Assembly: GCA_028705415.1 (NCBI GenBank)
Contig: JAQWDO010000056.1
Span: 1-5,942, forward strand
DNA length: 5,942 nucleotides
Reading direction: 5' to 3'
From: Dehalococcoidales bacterium
GTDB lineage: Bacteria; Chloroflexota; Dehalococcoidia; Dehalococcoidales; CSSed11-197
The notes under the pieces were generated by a model. It saw only the letters and a list, made by a program, of their open reading frames with translations. It ran no database searches and was not told the origin of the DNA. The stretch's first letter is position 1. Each line of letters opens with the position of its first letter. The translations under genes and the position numbers were made by a program. Of this stretch, positions 1 to 5,460 are shown piece after piece.

Positions 1-461
1 CTGGTATAAAAAACCCTCTCCCCCGGCTTGATATCACCATCATCCTCCGGTGCGTAATTTGATTCAATAAAACCAGCCCCTGCGCCGCAATCTGTATAAC
101 GGTTATCATTCAGCCAGCCAATGGTTTCCTCCAGCTTTCCGGCATCAATTGATGACCGGTTGGCAAGATAGGCCTCATTTATGGTGCAGGAATATCTTTC
201 AATATCACTTACATAAAGATCGCCCGCAAAGGCCTTCAGCAACCTGGATACCGCTCCACTGCCGGCAAAACCATCCAGTACCACCAGTTTGTTTTTCCCG
301 ACAGCCTGCCTGATTTCAAGAAAGTTTTTATACAAAAAAGGCAGCAGCCTGCGCTTGTTGCCCAGATATGTTATCAGGTGGGAGGTATAATACGGGTGCC
401 CCAGGTCCAGCCTCTCCACGGAGGCACCTGAAAACAGTTCAGTTTTTGTCGGTTTGTCCAT
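1..461 (-). CDS. D12-class (Dam-like) DNA adenine N6-methyltransferase, C-terminal part outside window
   Basis: Only the first 153 residues are visible; the gene runs off the left edge. D12-class enzymes transfer a methyl group from S-adenosylmethionine to N6 of adenine in DNA, either as solitary methylases or with a restriction enzyme. Seen here: a YLGNKRRL segment at residues 32-39, typical of the N-terminus of D12/Dam enzymes; a glycine-rich AdoMet-binding loop DGFAGSGAVSR at 63-73; and an acidic strand end VSDIE at 84-88 followed by NEAY at 95-98. The catalytic DPPY-type motif would lie further on, so activity cannot be judged. The ATG start is well fixed: an in-frame TAG lies at 479-477, six codons upstream, and no other ATG lies between. 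The Shine-Dalgarno is weak (an AGGCAG-like stretch at 469-464). The partner specificity and any restriction endonuclease would be to the left, unseen. The family call is firm; solitary versus restriction-modification is open. Confidence 0.85.
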   Translation of the reverse strand, partial: MDKPTKTELFSGASVERLDLGHPYYTSHLITYLGNKRRLLPFLYKNFLEIRQAVGKNKLVVLDGFAGSGAVSRLLKAFAGDLYVSDIERYSCTINEAYLANRSSIDAGKLEETIGWLNDNRYTDCGAGAGFIESNYAPEDDGDIKPGERVFYT

Positions 462-473
462 TTCTGCCTGATA

Positions 474-503
474 ATCCTAGCCTAAAAACCGTGCTTTCAA
501 CAA
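474..503 (-). promoter_or_regulatory. Weak candidate promoter for the methyltransferase
   Basis: On the minus strand a TAGGAT (479-474) could act as -10 with TTGTTG (503-498, 18-base spacer) or TTGAAA (500-495, 15-base spacer) as -35. Neither spacing is ideal, and transcription would start only about six bases before the methylase ATG. Both -35 candidates fall inside the inverted repeat at 487-520. This is a tentative reading by eye. Confidence 0.25.
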
Positions 504-520
504 CCCTTGAAAATACGGTT
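487..520. repeat. Imperfect inverted repeat, 14-base arms with 6-base loop, in the divergent control region
   Basis: The arms are 487-500 and 507-520 around the loop CAACCC. Twelve of 14 positions pair by Watson-Crick rules (AACCGT with ACGGTT outside, TTTCAA with TTGAAA inside); the two central mismatches are adjacent. Read on the minus strand, toward the methylase, the second arm runs into a run of five T, so the element could be a weak intrinsic attenuator. As DNA it could be an operator, since it covers the possible -35 of the methylase. The pairing is directly visible; the function is inference. Confidence 0.5.
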
Positions 521-576
521 CAGCCGGTACCGTCCTAAAGGTAAACCAGCTTGTATTGTTGTAAGGGCGCAAACAT

Positions 577-605
577 TTGACAGAAGACATAATCCAAAGT
601 AGAAT
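577..605 (+). promoter_or_regulatory. Sigma-70-type promoter of the DUF151 gene
   Basis: TTGACA at 577-582 and TAGAAT at 600-605 are separated by exactly 17 bases. Transcription would begin near 612, giving a leader of about 30 bases before the ATG at 644. The same TTGACA-N17-TAGAAT arrangement stands in front of the tRNA in this window. It also excludes the upstream TTG at 605 as a start, because that codon lies at the -10 box. Confidence 0.75.
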
Positions 606-626
606 TGCCTGACCATGCTCAAAACC

Positions 627-634
627 GTGAGGTG
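627..634 (+). promoter_or_regulatory. Ribosome binding site that decides the DUF151 start
   Basis: GTGAGGTG ends nine bases before the ATG at 644, which is standard Shine-Dalgarno spacing. It supports the ATG at 644 over the in-frame TTG at 605. Confidence 0.65.
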
Positions 635-643
635 TCTTTAGAT

Positions 644-1210
644 ATGATAGAAGTCACAATTGACTGTGTCCGTATCGGACTGATGAACCAGAAGCCAGAA
701 TACCAGTATGTGGTGTTGATCAAGGAGCAATCCAGCAAACGCTACCTTCCCATATTTATCGGCCAGAATGAAGCCAGGGCGATACTCATGCGGCTTAAAA
801 ATGAAACTGTACCCAGGCCGATGACCCATGACTTGCTGCAGTCTATAATCGAAAACCTCGGCGGAAGGGTAGATTCAATCGTAATCACCTCTCTGGAAAG
901 CGATGTTTTCTTTGCCAAAGTCATTATAGAAGTCAACGGGAAACAGCACGAAGTCGATTCCCGCCCCAGTGATGCCCTGGCTCTTGCGCTCAGGGTAGAT
1001 GCCCGCATATTTGTTGCCAAATCGGTAATGGACAAAACGGCAATAACAATGGAAAAAGATGCGGAAAGTGATGATTTCATTCTGGACAAGGATGATAAAA
1101 TCCAACCGGAAGGCAAGGGCGGCGAACTCTCAGAAGAAGAGAAGAAACGCCTGGGGGTCTTTCGCGATTTTATCGATACCCTGGATATGGATGACCTGGA
1201 TTCTAAATAG
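644..1210 (+). CDS. DUF151 / bifunctional nuclease family protein
   Basis: A complete 188-residue protein. Members of this family (Thermotoga TM0160, plant BBD proteins) form a compact domain, and some have been reported to have DNase and RNase activity; the role in bacteria is poorly defined. The hallmark segments are present in order: LPIFIG at 35-40 followed by NEARAI, RPMTHDLL at 58-65, LGG near 72-74, FFAKVIIE near 89-96, and RPSDALALALR at 107-117 followed by IFV. After the domain (about residue 130 on) comes a charged acidic linker and a short predicted helix ending in LDMDDLDSK; no UVR motif is seen. The start is set at 644 and not at the in-frame TTG 605 because of the GTGAGGTG site and because the promoter places the transcript start near 612. 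It is probably transcribed alone: a stem-loop follows the stop codon and the next gene has its own promoter. The protein probably acts in the cytoplasm, since no signal peptide or membrane segment is seen. Confidence 0.88.
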   Translation: MIEVTIDCVRIGLMNQKPEYQYVVLIKEQSSKRYLPIFIGQNEARAILMRLKNETVPRPMTHDLLQSIIENLGGRVDSIVITSLESDVFFAKVIIEVNGKQHEVDSRPSDALALALRVDARIFVAKSVMDKTAITMEKDAESDDFILDKDDKIQPEGKGGELSEEEKKRLGVFRDFIDTLDMDDLDSK

Positions 1211-1213
1211 ACT

Positions 1214-1240
1214 GCCAGCATCCAATGATGGATGTTGGGC
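1214..1240 (+). terminator. Stem-loop directly after the DUF151 stop codon
   Basis: The left arm 1214-1224 (GCCAGCATCCA) pairs with 1229-1240 (TGGATGTTGGGC) around the loop ATGA, with one G-U pair and one bulged base. It begins three bases after the stop codon. There is no U-run behind it (ATAATACCG follows), so it is not a classic intrinsic terminator. It may be a 3'-end-stabilising hairpin or part of a factor-dependent terminator. Confidence 0.35.
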
Positions 1241-1380
1241 ATAATACCGTTAGCAAAAATGAAAAAGGCCCCGGTTTAAAAACCAGCAGAACCCTGAACT
1301 TCCGTTTCGCTGCATCACTTAACAGCTGCCGCCAGGCGGTGCGATGGGCTATGTATCTAAAATCCGCCCCCGCTGCCCCC

Positions 1381-1409
1381 TTGACATGCTTTGTTCCGTA
1401 ATATAAAAT
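1381..1409 (+). promoter_or_regulatory. Promoter of the AbiE-like operon, -10 box overlapping the start codon
   Basis: TTGACA at 1381-1386 and TAAAAT at 1404-1409 are 17 bases apart. The annotated ATG at 1408-1410 overlaps the -10 box, and transcription should begin near 1416. A TGTTCC (1392-1397) and its inverted copy GGAACA (1424-1429) flank the -10 and start region, and could be half-sites for autorepression by the AbiEi-like product. The promoter match is strong; the operator idea is weak. Confidence 0.65.
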
Positions 1410-2532
1410 GTTTCGTGTGATGTGGAACAGCGATTATTCTGAAACAAAGATGCTTAATACTTTAAAGGAAGTTATTCAGCAGCGCTTGCCTGAGGGTTGG
1501 GCGTTGTCTTTGATAGAAGAGGACCGCAGATTGAACAGGCGAACTGATGCTACTCTCGAGATAAAATCACCTGACGGGATTACAGCAACTGCATTGGTTG
1601 AAGTCAAGCAACGACCACTTGAAGCTAGAGAAATAATATCTCAGTTTCGTTGGTGCCGTAATTCTGGGTTAAATCAATCCAAAGAATCTATATCCACCGA
1701 GAATAATTGCATTCTGGTAGCGCCATATCTAGGAAGATCCGCCAGGGTGGAATTGATACAGGAAAGAATAAGTTATGTAGACATGACCGGTAACATTCGC
1801 TTGGTTCTGAGGCAACCGGCTGTATTCATTGAGGCTCAAGGAGCAACAAAGAATCCATTCAGGGAAAATGTTCCTCTAAAATCTTTAAGAGGGCGTAGTG
1901 CTGGTCGAGTGGTGCGTGGTATATTGGATTACCAGCCCCCGTTTGGTACCAGGGAATTATCCAAATTCACGAAAACTCCAGTGGCTTCAGTATCCCGCGT
2001 TTTTGACTTGCTTGATAGGGAGGCTATCATTAATCGCGACTTACCACGTGGGCGTATACTCTCGATTAACTGGGAACAGCTATTACGGAGATGGACCCAG
2101 GATTATAGTTTTATAAAATCAAACAAAATGTCGGCTTACCTGGAACCGAGAGGCACCCAAGAAGCTTTGCGGAACTTACGTAAGTCGAATTTCGAATATG
2201 CCATAACTGGATCGTTCGCAGCAGTAAAATATGCACCTGTTGCGCAATCGAAATTACTTGCCATATATACAGAAAAACCCGAAATCGCTGAGAAAGAATT
2301 AGGGCTCCGCAGGGCTGAAACTGGAGGTAATATTGTTCTAGGTAAGCCATTTGATTCAGTGGTATTTGAACGTATGGAAGCTCTTGATGGATTAAAATAT
2401 GTAAGTGTAGGTCAGGTAGCAGCTGATCTTCTCACCGGGCCGGGTCGAAGTCCTTCTGAGGGTGAGGCATTAATTGATTGGATGAAGGTGAATGAAGAAA
2501 AATGGCGAATTCCGTTGATCAAGCCTACTTGA
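1408..2532 (+). CDS. AbiEi-like antitoxin / winged-helix transcriptional regulator of a type IV toxin-antitoxin system
   Basis: 374 residues, intact. AbiEi proteins counter the partner nucleotidyltransferase toxin and repress their own operon. Three parts are visible. The N-terminal region (about 15-145) has a DATLEIK strand at 47-53 and VEVKQR at 64-69, giving a D47...E65-x-K67 pattern like a PD-(D/E)XK fold, followed by ILVAPYLG (102-109) and YVDMTGN (123-129), typical of the larger AbiEi group. A winged helix-turn-helix spans about 161-225, with the recognition helix near 190-206 and the wing near 212-222. A C-terminal domain (about 240-374) carries ITGSFAA at 266-272 and DLLTGPGRSPSEGEALIDWM at 340-359. 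No upstream start is possible: an in-frame TAA lies at 1399-1401. No Shine-Dalgarno precedes 1408, and the promoter suggests translation may really begin at GTG 1417 or ATG 1420 on a leaderless mRNA. The 3' end overlaps the toxin gene by 31 bases. Codon choice (TTA, AGA, ATA) looks more AT-leaning than in the DUF151 gene. Confidence 0.75.
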   Translation: MFRVMWNSDYSETKMLNTLKEVIQQRLPEGWALSLIEEDRRLNRRTDATLEIKSPDGITATALVEVKQRPLEAREIISQFRWCRNSGLNQSKESISTENNCILVAPYLGRSARVELIQERISYVDMTGNIRLVLRQPAVFIEAQGATKNPFRENVPLKSLRGRSAGRVVRGILDYQPPFGTRELSKFTKTPVASVSRVFDLLDREAIINRDLPRGRILSINWEQLLRRWTQDYSFIKSNKMSAYLEPRGTQEALRNLRKSNFEYAITGSFAAVKYAPVAQSKLLAIYTEKPEIAEKELGLRRAETGGNIVLGKPFDSVVFERMEALDGLKYVSVGQVAADLLTGPGRSPSEGEALIDWMKVNEEKWRIPLIKPT

Positions 2533-3311
2533 CAGCAAGAAAAGCGCTGCTCGATGTTCTTGACATACTCGGACCGCATTTAAAATCAGTCATTTTGGTA
2601 GGCGCACAGGCAGTTTACGTACATGTAGGTGAAGCTGATTTTTCTATAGCTCCGTTCACATATGATTCGGATCTCGCAATAGAACCGCGCGATCTAGTTG
2701 CCGATCCCAAACTTGTAGAGGTAATGGGTCTAGCCCAATTTTTTTAAACCAACCAGCCAGGTTTGTACAAGAGGACCGCCGATGGAGCGCAAGTTGATTT
2801 ATTAGTACCAGAAGCTATAGGTGGTGCCGGTAGACGAGGAGCACGCCTGGGTCCACAAGGTAACAATTCAGCGATGAAAGTCCATGGTCTGGAAGGTGCA
2901 ATCGTAGACCATGCCCCAGAGCAAATTGGAAGCTTTGACAGTAGTGACCTTCGCTCACACACGATAGAAGTCGCCAGCCCGGCTGCATTATGTGTCTCAA
3001 AAATAATCAAAATCGCTGAAAGAGATTTGGGAGATCTTAGAAGACAAGATAGTAAAGATGCATTCGATGTATTTCGGCTATTAAGAGCAGTTCCAACCCT
3101 TGATCTGGCGGCAGGCTTAAAACACCTTCTTGACAATAGTTTATCTTCAACTGTGACTTCTGAGGCGATTGGAATATTTGAAGAATATTTTGGAGCAGCA
3201 ACTAAACCAGGTGTTCAGATGGTTGTGAAGCACGTTCAAGGGCTTGAGCCAGAGGATATTATCTCCAGTTCCTGCGTTGCCTTAAGTCGTGATCTGATTA
3301 ATTGTTTATAA
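2502..3311 (+). pseudogene. AbiEii-like nucleotidyltransferase toxin, interrupted by an in-frame TAA
   Basis: The reading frame from ATG 2502 to TAA 3309-3311 would encode 268 residues, but codon 82 (2745-2747) is TAA. Related toxins (AbiEii, MenT) use NTP and arrest growth; some MenT enzymes add nucleotides to tRNA acceptor ends. Before the stop: GAQAVY at 34-39 and TYDSDLAIEP at 53-62, with D55 and D57 as likely metal ligands. After it, in the same frame: QPGLYKR at 85-91, QVDLLVPE at 97-104 with D99 as the third acidic residue, GRRGARLGP, HGLEGAIVDH and the helical KDAFDVFRLLR. Because both sides share one frame, a single substitution fits better than a frameshift. The first ORF alone is 81 residues and lacks D99. 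The second half has no start with a ribosome site (the TTG at 2763 has none). AAGGTG at 2485-2490, inside the antitoxin gene, is a fair ribosome site for 2502, so translation was coupled. A sequencing error or readthrough would make the gene intact. Confidence 0.75.
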
Positions 3312-3692
3312 TGAAATAAATCCGGAACCGCTTACAAACTTCTCTACTCAAGCAGGGTATTCTATCAGTATATTCGAACATTTCCACAGGCCTCGGTCTG
3401 TGACTGAACTATTGCACTTACGGTGATATATAAATACAATGGTTTTGTAGAATCTCTTGGGTAAAAAACGAGTAGCCTGAAGTTTGTTTTAATGCCATAT
3501 TATTAAAACCATTCATTTCTGATACTGACATCGTGCCGAAGGTGCCCTATTTTTTAAAATTAATAACTGCTATATACCTTTCATGAAAAATAAACGACAT
3601 GACTTCATATGTATCGTTCCAACCCAACAAAAGGCACACTGCTAGTGAATTGGGTTGATAAACCACTTCAAGGGCTTTTTAGCTTTAAAAGG
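3312..3692. other. AT-rich intergenic region between the broken toxin gene and the tRNA, no convincing gene
   Basis: This region separates the plus-strand AbiE-like operon from the convergent minus-strand tRNA. I see no convincing gene: the longest minus-strand frame with an ATG (3531-3418, 37 residues) has no good ribosome site or recognisable motif. It contains a perfect AT-rich inverted repeat, GTTTTAAT at 3486-3493 with ATTAAAAC at 3502-3509, and the nested repeat at 3620-3657 listed separately. No canonical GC-stem plus U-run terminator is visible for either flanking transcript. The composition is more AT-rich than the flanking genes. Confidence 0.5.
3620..3657. repeat. Nested inverted repeat near the tRNA 3' end
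   Basis: The outer arms CAACCCAA (3620-3627) and TTGGGTTG (3650-3657) are perfect 8-base complements. Inside, CACT (3637-3640) and AGTG (3644-3647) form a small hairpin with a 3-base loop. The element ends 35 bases from the tRNA 3' end. It could be a transcript end structure for the converging operons or a protein-binding site. The function is unknown. Confidence 0.4.
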
Positions 3693-3768
3693 TGGTACCC
3701 CAGGTGAGAGTCGAACTCACGACACGCGGTTTAGGAAACCGCTGCTCTATCCACTGAGCTACTGGGGC
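3693..3768 (-). tRNA. tRNA-Arg (anticodon CCU)
   Basis: A 76-base cloverleaf on the minus strand. It decodes AGG as arginine. The acceptor stem is GCCCCAG/CTGGGGT (7 pairs, the first a G-U), the D arm is GCTC...GAGC, and the anticodon stem-loop is GCGGT-TTCCTAA-ACCGC with CCT at positions 34-36. The variable loop is GTGTC, and the T arm is GTGAG-TTCGACT-CTCAC. Discriminator A and the CCA end are encoded in the DNA (TGGT on the plus strand at 3693-3696). It has its own promoter just upstream. Genes of this type are frequent integration sites for mobile elements, and the AbiE-like genes lie on its 3' side. No second copy of the tRNA 3' end was found in the window. Confidence 0.97.
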
Positions 3769-3778
3769 ATGGAACTAA

Positions 3779-3807
3779 ATTCTAGGCACTGCAAGCATTT
3801 CTGTCAA
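3779..3807 (-). promoter_or_regulatory. Sigma-70-type promoter of tRNA-Arg
   Basis: On the minus strand TTGACA (3807-3802) and TAGAAT (3784-3779) are separated by 17 bases. Transcription would start around 3772, only about four bases before the mature tRNA 5' end at 3768, so the precursor leader would be very short. Confidence 0.8.
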
Positions 3808-4059
3808 AAAAACGATGCCGCCAGAAGGGGTTGTGTCATTCAGTTTTCCCATTTGCGGGCTCTGCATCACCGGTATTATATGGGAATAAACGCTGGTTGT
3901 AAATGCATCATGTTTTGTAATATATCTTCGGGTATCTGCCAGGCATCCAGCACATCGCTAAAATCATGGAGCTCTGATAATTTATCTACGCTTTACCGCA
4001 TGGAGCAGTGATGCATAACATTCTACATTTCATATATCTTATTTAGCTTTGGCTGTATT
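3808..4059. other. Intergenic region between tRNA promoter and anti-sigma gene, possible minus-strand coding remnant
   Basis: No complete gene is supported. On the minus strand an open frame of 38 codons without a good start (3992-3876) reads like protein: LSELHDFSDVLDAW, then QIPEDILQNMMHLQPAF and a TAA. It is preceded by an in-frame TAA at 3995-3993 and could be a decayed gene end or chance. No intrinsic terminator with a U-run is visible after the anti-sigma stop codon. The plus-strand frame through this region is an artefact of reading through the tRNA. Confidence 0.35.
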
Positions 4060-5460
4060 CTAAGGTGTATGTATTAAAATGAGCCTCAACACCTGTATTC
4101 TATTTATTCCATCGGCAGTTTTGAATTCAACAAACACTTGCCGGGTTTCAAAGTAACCCGGATCATTACTTGCAGCATCCCAACGGGCTACGAAATTTTG
4201 TGTATGCCCGGGTGCAAGGCTTGTTTCGACTGCATCAGCCACCGCAGAATATATTTCCAGATTATCATGAGGGGCATCGCCAGGTGCCAGGTAAACCTGA
4301 ATGTTGCTACACAACTGTTCCGAAATGTTACTCAAGGTGATTTGCGCTTCTATCTGACTGGAATCATCGCTTTGATGGATTTTTGTCATTGTTTCACTTG
4401 AAAAAATACCTTCTGTCAACAGATACCAGCCGGGTAGTATTTCATGAGATGAATCCAAAGGTGGAGAGAGCTCAAGGTCTTCTGGATAATAGTAGTTATA
4501 GTGGGCATACGCTTTTGTATCTTCTTGATAATTGTCGGGATAAGTCACTGTGAGCTTTGTCTGCCGCATCAGGTAATCGTCTTTTCCAACCCAGAGCTCA
4601 ACCTGTTGACTGATACCCGTGTAAATATCAATTAATTTTTGAACAAAGGGGGTGCCGGCAGCATCAGGATTCTGCTCGATAATTTTATCCACGTACCTTT
4701 GCGCATACTTTTCCATATCAACATCTCCAGTGTAATGAAAGCACTGTATACCGTCGATATTTGCATCGGATAACCTTTTCATGTTTGCAAGAAACCTCAG
4801 TAAATCAAGGGTATCTTCCTGGCTAAGAGCAATAGTCATGTCAAAGTCTAAAATAGTTTCCATATTCCGGGCATTGCCGAAAACGCGCAAAGCGTCGATT
4901 CCACTGGTGTTTGGAGTGCGGGCGTATACGTTTTCTCCGTCTATAAATATTTCCGAAACTCTACTGTTGTTGAAAGTGGCTTTGATGCTGTAAGACGATG
5001 GCGCCACAAAACTGATATCAAAACCCCTTGAAAACTCGGATTCAGCTTGTTCAAGCACCATTGAATTTACAAACCTGTATGACGAGACGCCTTCGGCAGC
5101 AGCATAAACCTTGTCCAGAAAATCAGAGGGGCGAAGGCCTGGAGAAGTTATAAAGAAAAGGTACACAGCCAGTGCTGCAATAAGGAAACCCGGTACTAAA
5201 AGCTTGATAGCAACAGGCATCCTGGAAAGGGTTTGATTGCCTTTCGAGCGTCCTGTTTTCGAAAGTATTTCTGCTTTAATATCCGGTATGACTGGTTCAT
5301 TTAGCGATGTGATTTTATGCCTTGCAGATTGGTAAGCATTAAGCAATTGGCGGCAATTAGAGCAACTTGACAGATGTTTTTCAACAAACTGCCTCTGCTC
5401 CCCGGAAAGCTCACCGTCATCATACGCAGATAACAGTTCCCCAAAATCATCACACTTCAT
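4060..5460 (-). CDS. Membrane-anchored zinc-finger anti-sigma factor with large extracytoplasmic domains
   Basis: 466 residues. The N-terminus holds sigma factor in the cytoplasm; the outer part presumably senses the signal that releases it. Seen: an anti-sigma zinc finger at about 1-45, with H29-xxx-C33-xx-C36 and an early Cys3 as the likely fourth ligand; one transmembrane helix at about 85-105; then an extracytoplasmic domain (about 112-335) starting FLDKVYAAAEGVSSYRF and rich in beta strands (FIDGENVYART, ELWVGKDDYLMRQTKL), resembling LolA/RseB-like lipoprotein-binding folds. A second, beta-rich C-terminal region (about 345-466) looks like an Ig-type domain. The start is firm: the ATG overlaps the sigma stop in ATGA (5460-5457), and a G-rich GGGGGAAG site lies just upstream, within the 3' end of the sigma gene. 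The length is well above that of minimal anti-sigma factors because of the added outer domains. The zinc-finger and membrane calls are strong; the identities of the outer domains are inferred from pattern only. Confidence 0.87.
   Translation of the reverse strand: MKCDDFGELLSAYDDGELSGEQRQFVEKHLSSCSNCRQLLNAYQSARHKITSLNEPVIPDIKAEILSKTGRSKGNQTLSRMPVAIKLLVPGFLIAALAVYLFFITSPGLRPSDFLDKVYAAAEGVSSYRFVNSMVLEQAESEFSRGFDISFVAPSSYSIKATFNNSRVSEIFIDGENVYARTPNTSGIDALRVFGNARNMETILDFDMTIALSQEDTLDLLRFLANMKRLSDANIDGIQCFHYTGDVDMEKYAQRYVDKIIEQNPDAAGTPFVQKLIDIYTGISQQVELWVGKDDYLMRQTKLTVTYPDNYQEDTKAYAHYNYYYPEDLELSPPLDSSHEILPGWYLLTEGIFSSETMTKIHQSDDSSQIEAQITLSNISEQLCSNIQVYLAPGDAPHDNLEIYSAVADAVETSLAPGHTQNFVARWDAASNDPGYFETRQVFVEFKTADGINRIQVLRLILIHTP

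Noticed and set aside
398..408. CCCCAGGT match to the tRNA 3' region as a possible attachment-site repeat
   Set aside because: Only 8 bases long and inside the methylase coding sequence; expected by chance.
742..1242. Long minus-strand open frame of 166 codons opposite the DUF151 gene
   Set aside because: Serine-rich shadow of a clearly recognisable gene on the other strand.
1329..1339. CCGCC-A-GGCGG short palindrome upstream of the AbiE-like promoter
   Set aside because: Five-base arms in a GC-rich patch more than 40 bases from the promoter; too short to support an operator claim.
2744..3136. Minus-strand open frame of 130 codons opposite the toxin's second half
   Set aside because: Low-complexity Ser/Arg/Pro-rich shadow; the plus strand has the recognisable nucleotidyltransferase continuation.
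3412..3440. Plus-strand promoter-like TTGCAC-N17-TACAAT
   Set aside because: Reasonable match, but no gene or structured RNA follows before the convergent tRNA.
3418..3531. Minus-strand small open frame of 37 codons with ATG
   Set aside because: No convincing ribosome site, no recognisable motif, in AT-rich DNA where such frames arise by chance.
3655..4011. Plus-strand open frame of 118 codons
   Set aside because: It reads through the antisense of the tRNA, giving the familiar spurious PGESRTHDTRFRKPLLYPLSYWG-type artefact split over the tRNA; no ribosome site or family match.
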